Below, in pieces: positions 34,359 through 42,903 of a stretch of 64,000 nucleotides of DNA. The position numbers and the translations under genes were made by a program. Positions within the stretch are counted from its first letter, which is position 1. Each line of letters opens with the position of its first letter. The notes under the pieces were generated by a model. That model had not been told where the DNA came from. It saw nothing but the letters and a program-made list of their open reading frames with translations, and ran no database searches. Source of the DNA: Lachnospiraceae bacterium (GTDB taxonomy: Bacteria > Bacillota > Clostridia > Lachnospirales > Lachnospiraceae); contig FUZG01000012.1 in NCBI GenBank assembly GCA_900168235.1, positions 55,039 to 119,038 on the forward strand. The letters run 5' to 3'.

Positions 34359-35656
34359 AAACAAAAATCAGTATTCTGGTCTATATGATCACGGCTATGG
34401 CAGTATGCGTTTTGCTTTTGCTAATTAGCGCATGTATCCCAGTGAAACTGATACAAAAACAATCGGAAAAAAGCGCGGAGTATTTCGCAAAGCGGCAGCC
34501 CTTTGCTCTTGTTATGGGAGATCATGTCAATTCCATACAAGACAACTATTCTGATACGGTGCTCTGCGACATAGCCTATTGCATCGATACTTCACACCCG
34601 TTATCATCTGCGATCCGGGCGAAGTACGCACAGAGTGAGTATGAAGAAGCATATGAAGGTTATCTGGCTGTTGTAAACGGGACCGAAGAGCCAAACAGGG
34701 AATATGGACGGTATTGGCATGGAAGTCTGGTGTTGATCCGACCGCTTCTTATGCTAATGCATATAGGAACGATACGTTTTATTTGCGGCGTGACAATAAT
34801 GATGCTTCAAGCTGGTATAGCGTTCATTTTGATCAGAATGAAAAAAACAGCATTTGCGATCTGTTGGCTTCTGGCGTTGCTTTTGGTTCATCCGTGGATG
34901 TTTTTTGCATCTCTTGAATATGGGACAGCATTTTTAACAGCATCGGCAGCAGCTCTTGCCATGCTGCTAAAGAAAGATCATACGGATACAGGTACAATGC
35001 CATTCTTTGCAATGATCGGCGTGATCACATGTTTCGTAGACTTTCTGACGACGGAAACGCTGACCTTTACGCTTCCGATGTTGCTGCTTTTGGTAATACG
35101 GATGTCAGAAGACGTAGGTATTGTGTCAGTGATAAAGAATGGAATTTGCTGGATGATCGGATATCTGATGATGTTTGTCTTAAAGCTGGGGCTTCTTACT
35201 GCAGCAGCGGGTGCGGATGTGATGAAATCCTCCATGGATGAAGGTCTGTTCCGTCTGGGTGGTGAAGTAAGGACAGCAAATATTTCTACAGCACCGGTGG
35301 TGGGATTCGGTAAACAGCTGAGTGGCGCGGTCTGGCACAATCTTGCATGTCTTTATCCCACACCTACCGGAGAGATGAGGCCGACAGGAGTCTTGATCGC
35401 AACGGTTTTGATAGCAGCGATAGGATTTGTAGCGGTGTATCTGCTTCATGACCGGATCGACGTGAAGATGTTCCTGCCGATGGGGATGGTTGCGATGTTG
35501 CCGTATCTTCGTTTTTTGGTGCTGTCGAATCATTCCTACTTACACTTTTTTATTACTTATCGGGCACAAATGGTAACTATTGCTGTATTCGCATTTTACA
35601 TATATGAAAACGCGATACGGCAAATAATAAAGCCGGTGAATGGAGTCATCGTATAA
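34355..35656 (+). CDS. Polytopic membrane protein of unknown function
   Basis: The 433-residue protein has about 9-10 membrane segments, the first at about 8-30, followed by an extracytoplasmic loop of about 100 residues with EYGRYWHGSLVLIRPLL. The layout resembles membrane glycosyltransferases of the GT-C type and related Lachnospiraceae proteins, but I recognise no catalytic motif. Its ATG overlaps the leader ORF stop (ATGA) and its own ribosome site is weak (AAGGA 13 bases upstream), so translation may depend on coupling to the leader. Confidence 0.75.
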   Translation: MKTKISILVYMITAMAVCVLLLLISACIPVKLIQKQSEKSAEYFAKRQPFALVMGDHVNSIQDNYSDTVLCDIAYCIDTSHPLSSAIRAKYAQSEYEEAYEGYLAVVNGTEEPNREYGRYWHGSLVLIRPLLMLMHIGTIRFICGVTIMMLQAGIAFILIRMKKTAFAICWLLALLLVHPWMFFASLEYGTAFLTASAAALAMLLKKDHTDTGTMPFFAMIGVITCFVDFLTTETLTFTLPMLLLLVIRMSEDVGIVSVIKNGICWMIGYLMMFVLKLGLLTAAAGADVMKSSMDEGLFRLGGEVRTANISTAPVVGFGKQLSGAVWHNLACLYPTPTGEMRPTGVLIATVLIAAIGFVAVYLLHDRIDVKMFLPMGMVAMLPYLRFLVLSNHSYLHFFITYRAQMVTIAVFAFYIYENAIRQIIKPVNGVIV

Positions 35657-35686
35657 AGGGCTTTATAAGGAAGGAGAAAATGCAAT

Positions 35687-37171
35687 ATGAGTAAAGGGCA
35701 AAGAAAAATGCTTTGGAGAAGAATCCGAAGCAGAGTGAAAGGACTGGCAGCCATGATTTTGGCTGTGGTGATGGTAGTAGGGCTGATGCCGGCAATGGAA
35801 GTATGGGCAGCGGACCAAAAAGCATATTATTTATTTTTAGAAGGATATACTAAAAAAATAAGTTTAACACCAGGAATAGTTGTAGATGGGCTTGGAGATA
35901 ATATTGAGATTGCGCGTACAAAAAAAGCATTTCGAATGGGGTGGGATAATGATATATTACAATTAAGACAGTATACGAATGAGTATGGTGAGGTTGGAGA
36001 TACTTATGTTGACAATGATCGGGCGGGAGGACCCGATCAGATAGCATATATAGAATACCAATATCATATGTGCAATTTTATTGGCTCTGAGTATCAAGGT
36101 CCGTTGAAAAAGGGAAACAGTGATTATAATCCGCCTAACTCAAATTATTCAATTGAATTAGAGGATGGGGTTCGTTACTTTAAGGACACTACGACAGGAA
36201 ATAGATTTAAAACGTATTTATATGAATCAAGTAAGCTACTCCAAATTAATTATACAAATATTATGAAAAGGACATCAGAGGCAACAGAAGTAACGGGAGT
36301 AGGTGCAGGATCGGTTTCTACTATAAAGACCGGAACTTCGGAAGAAAAATTATATTATGCTGTTAAAACATCCGGAAGTTATTTTAGCATGACATTTGAT
36401 GGTCAGGAATTGAGTTGGGATGGTATTACGGAAACGAAAGAGATAGATGGAAGGACTTATTATAAACTTCCGAACTACGAAATAATATGTACGCCGTTTG
36501 AAATTACATTACAGGCTAATAAAGATTATGATGTGAAATATCAGATAATGAATGCTGAAGGTGTCACTAATGGAATTGCATGGTCTATAGATATAGTAGG
36601 TAAAGAAAATTCAGGAGGGGATGACCCTGGAAAAGATGATCCGGGACAAGGTGACCCCGGACAAACTGTATCCGAAAATGCAAGAACACTTGTAGTTAAG
36701 AATAAGTCGAGTATCACTAAATTATTCAGTAAATACGGTGAGTCCGGTTATAAGTATAGGTTCAAGGTAGAGGACAAGGCTCAGAAAAAGATCGCGAGAG
36801 TGAACCGAAAAGGAAAGATCAGGGTAAAGAAAGCCGGAAGTGTGAAGGTTTCGCTTTTCAGAAAAGCTAAGAAAAGCAAGTGGGAAAAGATTGAGGAGCA
36901 AACGTTAAAGACCGAGCTTCCTGTAGTTACGAAGAAGGTAACTAATCTGAAAGTCGGAGATACGCTGGATGCATCTACCTTCATCACGAATCAGAATGAA
37001 CTTGTAAATAAACCGACATCCTATGTATCGACAAAGCCGAAAGTTGCCACGGTTGACAGCAAAACCGGCAAAATAACGATCCTTAAAAAGGGCTCGACAA
37101 ATATCAAAATGATCTTCGGCACCGAAAAAGGCGCAGCTGTATACAAGACAAAAATCAAAGTGAACGGATAA
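35687..37171 (+). CDS. Secreted protein with C-terminal Ig-like (Big_2-type) region
   Basis: The 494-residue protein has a long basic N region and signal peptide (cleavage likely after EVWAA, about 42), a beta-rich body of unknown fold, a Gly/Asp/Pro linker with DPGK/DPGQ repeats (about 305-325), and Lys-rich bacterial Ig-like repeats at the end (VATVDSKTGKITILKKGSTNIKMIF). There is no LPXTG. It lies 30 bases after the membrane protein with a strong AAGGAG site and probably shares its transcript, hence any phase control. The first 270 codons are more AT-rich than the Ig-like end. Confidence 0.75.
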   Translation: MSKGQRKMLWRRIRSRVKGLAAMILAVVMVVGLMPAMEVWAADQKAYYLFLEGYTKKISLTPGIVVDGLGDNIEIARTKKAFRMGWDNDILQLRQYTNEYGEVGDTYVDNDRAGGPDQIAYIEYQYHMCNFIGSEYQGPLKKGNSDYNPPNSNYSIELEDGVRYFKDTTTGNRFKTYLYESSKLLQINYTNIMKRTSEATEVTGVGAGSVSTIKTGTSEEKLYYAVKTSGSYFSMTFDGQELSWDGITETKEIDGRTYYKLPNYEIICTPFEITLQANKDYDVKYQIMNAEGVTNGIAWSIDIVGKENSGGDDPGKDDPGQGDPGQTVSENARTLVVKNKSSITKLFSKYGESGYKYRFKVEDKAQKKIARVNRKGKIRVKKAGSVKVSLFRKAKKSKWEKIEEQTLKTELPVVTKKVTNLKVGDTLDASTFITNQNELVNKPTSYVSTKPKVATVDSKTGKITILKKGSTNIKMIFGTEKGAAVYKTKIKVNG

Positions 37172-37193
37172 AAAATACCGGATTATGTGAAAC

Positions 37194-37230
37194 AGGCAGC
37201 TCTTATCGCTAAAAGTGATAAGAGCTGCCT
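37194..37230 (+). terminator. Hairpin after the secreted Ig-like protein
   Basis: A perfect 14-bp stem (AGGCAGCTCTTATC / GATAAGAGCTGCCT). The usual T run is missing because mobile-element sequence follows directly. Confidence 0.7.
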
Positions 37231-37273
37231 GTGACATCAGTAAGGGGCAAAATTTACTTTTGACCCTTACATC
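37231..37273 (+). repeat. Right-end remnant of the MITE-like element
   Basis: The 43 bases from gtgacatcagtaagg to cccttacatc are identical to the right end of full-length copies. The left part is absent and the junction is at the terminator stem, so the T run of that terminator was probably lost in the event. Confidence 0.8.
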
Positions 37274-37287
37274 ATTTATATATCCTG

Positions 37288-38340
37288 TTATTTGATCTTA
37301 TTTTTCATCATGGTATAGTTTCTGAGTATTTCGTAGTGATGTGCGTACCACGTTTCTCCGCCCTGACGCTGATACATGAATTTTCCGTTAGGGTTCGGAG
37401 TGAAGTTTACGGTGGCATCATCATTTACCGTGAGGTCACCACGTTCGGAGTAGACAAAAGTACCCGGGAATACTGCATTGAGCACGCAGAGGTGATCCCA
37501 CATGCGCTGTCCTGTGTCACAGTCTTTATACATATAGGTCTGCTTTATCGGATGAACAGGCACGTCCGAAAGATCGGCGAGGACCTGAGAAGTCTTGTAA
37601 TCAAGAGCGTCTCCTACAGGGCTTGGTGACAGATAAGTTGTCACATTGGAAGGAAGCTCTGCAATAAAACGCTTTGCAAGGGGAATATCCTGGCGCAGAT
37701 TATATCCAAGCTCATCATTTTCTCCGAGTTTAGTGCCCATTACATATACAGAGTGAATTTTCTGACTAGCAAGCTCCTGTCCTGAAAGCGGAGAAAATTC
37801 GTCGGGAGATGACTCCAGGAACTGGACAAAGCTCGAAACAAAGCCGATTAGAACGACTTTTACAGAGTGGTCAGGCTCTTTTGCAAGAATCTTTCTATAA
37901 AGCTTATAGCCGTCTAAATTGTTGGAAAGATCCGTGTCGGTTCTCGCAAACATCTTTGAACCGTCGGGATTTTTCAGATCATCCAGCATGCGGTAATCGA
38001 TATAGACTTTTGTTCCAAGGATGCCGTTTCGTTCAACGCCTATCGGTATATTTGGGTAGCCGTGATAAGTATTTTCGATGTCTGCAAGCTCTGTAAATCC
38101 ATCACCGGGACGGTCGACGATCACGCCCTTAAGGTCAATAAGTCCTGCATCCATCATTTTGTAAAGGATCTCCATGGCAAAAAGGTCATCGGTGGAATTT
38201 CCGATGTCAGTGTCCAGTATTATTGCCTGATGTACCGTTGCGGTTCTTGGGTCTGCGGCGGGGGAAGCAGCATAAACAAGCTGGCCTGAGAGCATGATAA
38301 GGGTTAGGACTAAACTTATAAATCGGAGACTCTTTTTCAT
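37288..38340 (-). CDS. Secreted inosine-uridine-type nucleoside hydrolase
   Basis: The 350-residue protein has a signal peptide (cleavage about 24) and the nucleoside hydrolase calcium-binding signature DTDIGNSTDDLFA (about residues 43-55). It ends with the conserved VNDDATVNFTPNPNG region. The fold hydrolyses N-glycosidic bonds of nucleosides; export suggests scavenging of extracellular nucleosides, and distant members act on other substrates. It is transcribed from the minus strand alone. A damaged near-copy exists at 7315-7712. Confidence 0.87.
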   Translation of the reverse strand: MKKSLRFISLVLTLIMLSGQLVYAASPAADPRTATVHQAIILDTDIGNSTDDLFAMEILYKMMDAGLIDLKGVIVDRPGDGFTELADIENTYHGYPNIPIGVERNGILGTKVYIDYRMLDDLKNPDGSKMFARTDTDLSNNLDGYKLYRKILAKEPDHSVKVVLIGFVSSFVQFLESSPDEFSPLSGQELASQKIHSVYVMGTKLGENDELGYNLRQDIPLAKRFIAELPSNVTTYLSPSPVGDALDYKTSQVLADLSDVPVHPIKQTYMYKDCDTGQRMWDHLCVLNAVFPGTFVYSERGDLTVNDDATVNFTPNPNGKFMYQRQGGETWYAHHYEILRNYTMMKNKIK

Positions 38341-38529
38341 AAACTACCACCTTCCATAAATCAAAAATACTGATCCCAAAATACCGAAAGATCAAAAACG
38401 CCTTATGATCATATTTCGGCAAAATGTATATAAAATAAAGAACTTGCACTTGTATTAAAAAACTAAACCAATAAAGTATAATCTTCTTTCGTAACGATTA
38501 GGTATACGTCACAACGAAGCAGGCGAAGT

Positions 38530-38694
38530 ATGTTTAAGATAGCATTTTGTGATGACGAAAAAATAAGTCTCGATCTTGTGAGCGAAAAAGTGAAGAGAGA
38601 GTTTTCACGCCTCGGTTTTCAGATTCGGGAATGTAAAGCGGATATTTCTGGGCGTCTTATGAGTGTGAATGTTTTCAAACCAGGGGAACAGTAG
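38530..38694 (+). pseudogene. N-terminal fragment of a LytTR-type response regulator
   Basis: The first 40-odd codons read MFKIAFCDDEKISLDLVSEKV, the start of an AgrA/LytTR-like receiver with the acidic DD pair. The reading then leaves the family near 38650 and stops at 38692; the phosphoacceptor Asp and the DNA-binding domain are missing. It is preceded by a TATAAT at about 38476. Confidence 0.7.
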
Positions 38695-39134
38695 CAATAG
38701 CGATAGACGCAACCGAAAATGACAATTATAAATATAACTATCAGTACGATGGTGCAGTGGGTGATGTCGCATATGGGTTCCGTGGAACAGCGTATGGAGG
38801 AAATATATTTACTGCAGCAGGCGATGATGATGTTCAGCAGATAAGGGCTGTAGCTGTGGATATATATGATGCTCTTACGAATTATGAGATATCAGTCTAT
38901 AAGGGTGTTGGGTCAGTTCCGAACCGGGACGAAAGGGGTAAAGTGTTGTCTACTGTAAGCAGGATGTAAATTGGGTGGATATTATCGCGAATACTTCAGA
39001 GGGACAAAGTTTCCTGACAAATTCCTTAGATGAAGTATGGTATGATTTAAATGATGTAGATGGCGGCTGCTGCGCACGTATCAAAGCATTGGCCGCATTT
39101 CACGTCTCTGCAAAATTATCTGAGGAAGGCTAAT
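38655..39134 (+). pseudogene. Remnant of a lectin-like domain cell-surface (papain-type) protein
   Basis: In one frame, 38673-38969 reads VAIAIDATENDNYKYNYQYDG and then GDVAYGFRGTAYGGNIF; after a frameshift near 38950 another frame continues EGQSFLTNSLDEVWYDLND to a stop next to the following gene. This is the pattern of the lectin-like domain following C1 papain-like peptidases in Lachnospiraceae. The peptidase part is absent and the 5' end is fused to the response-regulator fragment. Confidence 0.65.
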
Positions 39135-39135
39135 A

Positions 39136-40152
39136 ATGGATTTCAAAAAAATATATCAGTCCGAAGAGTACGATTTTTTGCGCACCGACGAGCACCTTGG
39201 AGACAGGATCATCCTTCTGGGACTCGGAGGCAGTCACGCTTACGGAACAGCAAATGAAAACAGCGATATAGATTTCCGAGGAGTGACACTGCAGATGCCG
39301 TCAGACCTCATAGGACTCACTCACTTTGAGCAGTTTGAAGACAGGAAAACAGACACGGTCATTTATGGATTCAACAAGATAATAAAACTCCTTTTAGAGT
39401 GCAACCCGAATACTATCGAGATCCTCGGGCTTGATGAAGACCAGTATCTCGTAAAGACAGAGCTCGGGCAGGAAATGATAGATAACAGTCACCTTTTCCT
39501 GTCAAAGAGAGCAATAAAGTCCTTTGGAGGATACGCAGACGGACAGCTGAGGCGGCTCCAGAACGCTATCGCGCGGGATTCGCTTCCACAGAGCGAGAAG
39601 GAACAGCATATCCTGAAATCAGTGATGCGCTCGTTAGATGACTTTAACCGTCGATATGCAGAAGATGTAAAAAACGGCATCAGACTTTACATTGACGACT
39701 CGGATAATCCTGAGCTCGATACAGAAATTTTTGTGGATGCAGACTACAGGCACTTTCCCCTTAGGGACTACACAGATATGTGGGGAAATATGCGCGCTGT
39801 CGTAAAGGAATACGACAAGATAGGAAAGCGCAATAAAAAGAAGGACGACAACCATCTGAATAAGCACGCCATGCATCTGATAAGGCTCTTTATGATGGCA
39901 ATAGACATCCTTGAAAAAGGAGAGATCCGCACGCACCGCGTAAATGATCTCGCGCTCCTGAAATCAATCCGAAACGGAGACTACATGAAGCCGGACAGCA
40001 CCTTCACGCCGGAGTTTTACGAGATCGTAACCGACTACGAGCGAAAGCTCGACGAAGCGATCGAGCGCACTACTCTCCCCGACAACCCCGACATGGACAA
40101 AGTCGGAAAATTCGTGGAGAAGATCAATAGATACACGGTGATGCAGGGGTGA
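39136..40152 (+). CDS. Predicted nucleotidyltransferase (DNA polymerase beta superfamily)
   Basis: The 338-residue protein has the superfamily active site GLGGSHAYGTANENSDIDFRG (about 31-51) with GS and DxD metal ligands, followed by a helical region. Proteins of this length are annotated as predicted nucleotidyltransferases, some linked to phage RNA repair. Target is unknown. Start ATG 39136 lies directly behind the pseudogene stop, using GAGGAAGG. Confidence 0.8.
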   Translation: MDFKKIYQSEEYDFLRTDEHLGDRIILLGLGGSHAYGTANENSDIDFRGVTLQMPSDLIGLTHFEQFEDRKTDTVIYGFNKIIKLLLECNPNTIEILGLDEDQYLVKTELGQEMIDNSHLFLSKRAIKSFGGYADGQLRRLQNAIARDSLPQSEKEQHILKSVMRSLDDFNRRYAEDVKNGIRLYIDDSDNPELDTEIFVDADYRHFPLRDYTDMWGNMRAVVKEYDKIGKRNKKKDDNHLNKHAMHLIRLFMMAIDILEKGEIRTHRVNDLALLKSIRNGDYMKPDSTFTPEFYEIVTDYERKLDEAIERTTLPDNPDMDKVGKFVEKINRYTVMQG

Positions 40153-40201
40153 CACATGTTGCTAAGAGTTAAACAATCACATGGATAAACAGAATATATG
40201 T

Positions 40202-40230
40202 TTGACTAAAGTTTACCCGGATGCTAGTAT
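40202..40230 (+). promoter_or_regulatory. Promoter of the GNAT toxin-antitoxin-like pair
   Basis: TTGACT, 17 bases, TAGTAT with an extended TGC before the -10. Confidence 0.65.
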
Positions 40231-40300
40231 AAAATATATCAATACAATAGTTGCAACATAGAATAATAAAGCCGATATAGCTGATGAGGAGGTGTTTATT

Positions 40301-40468
40301 ATGTTGAATGAAATTACATACACAATAAGACCCGATAAATCAGAAGAGTTCTTTAAGAAGCTTTATTCAACAGCACCAACTAAGAAAGATTGGGAAAGAA
40401 TAAGGAAAGAATCACAGGTAATTGATAAAGACCGATTTATTGCCCTGTTTGAGGAAGATGGTAGATGA
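40301..40468 (+). CDS. Small protein, putative antitoxin of a GNAT toxin pair
   Basis: The 55-residue acidic/basic protein (MLNEITYTIRPDKSEEFFKK..) has a strong GAGGAGGTG ribosome site and overlaps the acetyltransferase gene by ATGA. Gene order, size and overlap are those of type II antitoxins preceding TacT/AtaT-like toxins. I do not recognise its fold; it is shorter than the usual ribbon-helix-helix partners (about 90 residues). Confidence 0.7.
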   Translation: MLNEITYTIRPDKSEEFFKKLYSTAPTKKDWERIRKESQVIDKDRFIALFEEDGR

Positions 40469-41040
40469 CATTTGAATGGACTTCCTTGAACAATGTTTCT
40501 TCTGATGTGGTAGAAAGATTTGATTGTGGAGAGGAAGTATTTAATGATTTCCTTAAAAAACAAGCAAAGACATGGATGTCGGAAGGTTACGCAGTTACAT
40601 ATGTTGCAGTTGATAAAAATGAGCTAGATAAAGGAAATGTTCGCCGAATTTTTGCGTATGCTGCGGTAAATGCCACAGGATTATTAGGAAAGCAGGGGAA
40701 CAAAAATAAGTATCTGTCTTGTGCTGAGATAAGAATGTTTGCTGTTTCCAAATATCTCAGGGGGAGTGAAGCAGTTGATGTAGATGGAGAAAGATATAGC
40801 TATAAGCTGTTTCAGGCATTGATGCAAGAAATGTATTGTATTTCTACATCGGTTATTGGATTTTGTGCAGTTACGTTGAACGCAAATTCAACAGGTTTGA
40901 ATTTATATAAGAAATTCGGATTTATGCACTCTGAGGAATATATTCTTCCGGAAGAGGAAGATAAAATTGATATAGATGGTTGTACTCCTCTGATATTCTC
41001 GTTTATCGAAGAGGATGCTTTGGATCGATTGTTTTTGTAA
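40465..41040 (+). CDS. GNAT-family acetyltransferase, putative TacT-like toxin
   Basis: The 191-residue protein starts with the TacT/KacT-type pattern RFDCGEEVFNDFLKKQAKTWMSEGYAVTYV and ends with a GNAT-like LNANSTGLNLYKKFGFM. Such toxins acetylate charged tRNAs. It is co-translated with the 55-residue gene before it. A house-keeping acetyltransferase cannot be excluded. Confidence 0.75.
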   Translation: MTFEWTSLNNVSSDVVERFDCGEEVFNDFLKKQAKTWMSEGYAVTYVAVDKNELDKGNVRRIFAYAAVNATGLLGKQGNKNKYLSCAEIRMFAVSKYLRGSEAVDVDGERYSYKLFQALMQEMYCISTSVIGFCAVTLNANSTGLNLYKKFGFMHSEEYILPEEEDKIDIDGCTPLIFSFIEEDALDRLFL

Positions 41041-41043
41041 TAA

Positions 41044-41073
41044 ACCGCCCTGTCATTTTATGGCATGGGCGGT
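41044..41073 (+). terminator. Terminator of the GNAT pair
   Basis: ACCGCCC pairs with GGGCGGT, followed by tgtta; a short, modest terminator. Confidence 0.55.
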
Positions 41074-41105
41074 TGTTATATACAGACTTTTGGGGGATGG
41101 TATAT

Positions 41106-41540
41106 ATGATCGAAAGTATTTTGGAAAAGGCAAATGTTGAGTATGAGCTTATAAAGCAGGATAAGCCGATCCTGTCCGCAATGGATGCAGAAGGGTATTA
41201 TCCTGTGGAGAAGTCTGCGCCGACCTTTGTGCTGGATACAGATAAAGGTCTGGTTGGATGCATCACGTCCCTTCAAAACGGCAGACTAGACTTCAACAGC
41301 ATGAAAACCGAATTTGGATTTGAAAAGCTGAAAATGGCTGATAGGAAAAAAATAAAAAAAGAGACTGGATACGAAGTCGGCTCGATTCCCCTCGTAGGAC
41401 TGGGACTGCCATGTCTTTTTGATAAAAAGCTCTTAAACCATGATCAAGTCTACGGCGGAACAGGCGACGAATACCTGACACTAAAAATCGCACCTCAGGA
41501 CCTCATGAAAGTAAATGACATCATAGGGGTGTTTGAATAG
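41106..41540 (+). CDS. YbaK/ProX-type aminoacyl-tRNA deacylase
   Basis: The 144-residue protein is a YbaK-like trans-editing domain, with the landmarks LVGLGLPCLFDKKLL and GGTGDEYLTLKI corresponding to the family's G-hinge regions. These proteins hydrolyse misacylated tRNA such as Cys-tRNA(Pro). ATG 41106 follows GGGGG at 9 bases; the longer frame from 40980 runs back into the toxin gene. Confidence 0.82.
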   Translation: MIESILEKANVEYELIKQDKPILSAMDAEGYYPVEKSAPTFVLDTDKGLVGCITSLQNGRLDFNSMKTEFGFEKLKMADRKKIKKETGYEVGSIPLVGLGLPCLFDKKLLNHDQVYGGTGDEYLTLKIAPQDLMKVNDIIGVFE

Positions 41541-41723
41541 GATTAAAAGCACTGTGTTGAAAATAAGTGCTGACGATTTATAGCTGAAGGACATTGCCTT
41601 GATGCTTCAGAGTATGTAAAGATTCAAAACGAAGTATCAGGAGATGATCTGTTTGATAGCTTGATACAGGGATATTTTTGATAATCAAATTTAATAAATT
41701 CAAATAAGAAGGCAGCGTGAATT

Positions 41724-42488
41724 ATGGATAAATGGAGAGTTGCAAATCGTGCTAGAAAATATTGGACGATAATATTAGCACTTGTTGGAGTGATAGGTAT
41801 TATTAGTGGACAACTGATTTCAGTGGATACACTGAAAAATGTTGTTGGTTGTATTGGAACATCATTTATATCAGCTGCAATTACCATATTTTTGATCAAA
41901 TTTGATATCTTAGATATGTTGCAAAACGACAAAATGGATAGATTTGGAATCTATGATATTTTAGAAGGAAGAGATGATGTTTTTAATTCTGGTAAAGAAG
42001 GCAGAGGTGTTTTGTCTTGGGAGGAATTTTTAGAAAGATCATCTGACTACACAATAGATATTGTAGGAATTTCTTTGTATAGTTTTTTGTTTACAAAAAA
42101 TTTAATTCCAGTGTTAAAGAATCTTGTTGAAGACAAAAACTTCAAAGTAAGGATTGTTTTTGCAAACCCACATAGTTCTGAGGTTGATTTTCAATCTGAG
42201 GAAGAGCATAAAAAGGGAAAATTGGAAGAACATATAATATGGTTGAGTGAAAAGATACGTAAGGAAATTAATTGTTCTAGGCTAGAGGTTTATTATGCTA
42301 AAACTATGCCAAGAGCATTTATAGTAAGGAGTGGTGATGAAATGATAATTACTCCGTATTTATTGAAAGGACCATTTAAAGAGCCAACTCTATGGGTCAA
42401 AAAGAGTGGTTATGTTAAGAATACTTATTACAAAACCTATAGAAATTACATTGATAGTATGGTTGGTACATCGATACCTGTTCAATAA
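41724..42488 (+). CDS. Two-TM protein with cytoplasmic domain, unknown (accessory)
   Basis: The 254-residue protein has two membrane helices (about 14-32 and 42-60) and a soluble C-terminal domain with alternating strands and helices (YTIDIVGISLYSFL, KVRIVFANPHSSEVD, YYAKTMPRAFIVR) reminiscent of phospholipase-D-like folds without the HKD residues. It is notably AT-rich. The 180 bases before it contain a short open fragment (YVKIQNEVSGDDLFDSLIQGYF) that may be gene debris. Function unknown. Confidence 0.65.
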   Translation: MDKWRVANRARKYWTIILALVGVIGIISGQLISVDTLKNVVGCIGTSFISAAITIFLIKFDILDMLQNDKMDRFGIYDILEGRDDVFNSGKEGRGVLSWEEFLERSSDYTIDIVGISLYSFLFTKNLIPVLKNLVEDKNFKVRIVFANPHSSEVDFQSEEEHKKGKLEEHIIWLSEKIRKEINCSRLEVYYAKTMPRAFIVRSGDEMIITPYLLKGPFKEPTLWVKKSGYVKNTYYKTYRNYIDSMVGTSIPVQ

Positions 42489-42568
42489 AATTACTAAAAA
42501 GTTGCCATACAGAAAATTATAACTTGTCCAACTTCTATTTCCGTTATTTTTCTCTGTAAATCTTTCTA

Positions 42569-42597
42569 TTGACTCAAGAATGTATGTTCGATATAAT
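42569..42597 (+). promoter_or_regulatory. Toxin-side promoter of type I cassette 1
   Basis: TTGACT, 17 bases, TATAAT. The downstream leader (tcggtaggcggttagtcc) is shared with cassette 2. Confidence 0.8.
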
Positions 42598-42652
42598 CGA
42601 TCTTCGGGTGCCACCATTTTCGGTAGGCGGTTAGTCCTTCAAACGGAGGACT

Positions 42653-42730
42653 GTGATTGCGATTTGCGCGACCGTGTACAGTATTGGCTACATGCATGGG
42701 ATGCATGATGGCAAAACACAAAAATAACCG
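42653..42730 (+). pseudogene. Truncated toxin ORF of cassette 1
   Basis: The sequence matches the last 23 codons of the intact 33-codon toxin at 43050-43151. A deletion between two copies of actgtga removed the ribosome site, start and first nine codons found in cassette 2. A GTG at 42653 lies three bases after GGAGG and could in principle start a 24-residue peptide. Confidence 0.75.
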
Positions 42731-42753
42731 CCCCAACTTGAGCGGTTATTTCA
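42720..42753. terminator. Bidirectional terminator of cassette 1
   Basis: AAATAACCGC pairs with GCGGTTATTT with A/T runs on both sides, serving the converging toxin mRNA and antisense RNA. Confidence 0.8.
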
Positions 42754-42836
42754 TAACTAATATTTCTTAGGGCTAACCGTCTATCGGTAGCACCTTTTTC
42801 TATCTCTATACTACCATCACCGCTCTATATCGTCAA
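42731..42836 (-). ncRNA. Predicted antisense RNA (antitoxin) of cassette 1 with its promoter
   Basis: On the minus strand TTGACG (42836-42831), 17 bases and TAGTAT (42813-42808) form a promoter reading toward the toxin gene. The RNA would contain gctaccgata, complementary to tcggtag in the toxin leader, and end at the shared terminator. Confidence 0.65.
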
Positions 42837-42903
42837 ACATATATTCTTTTGTAATTAATTAGTTACAGTCTTTCTACCGTATTTGAAACGACAAATCTTT
42901 CTA

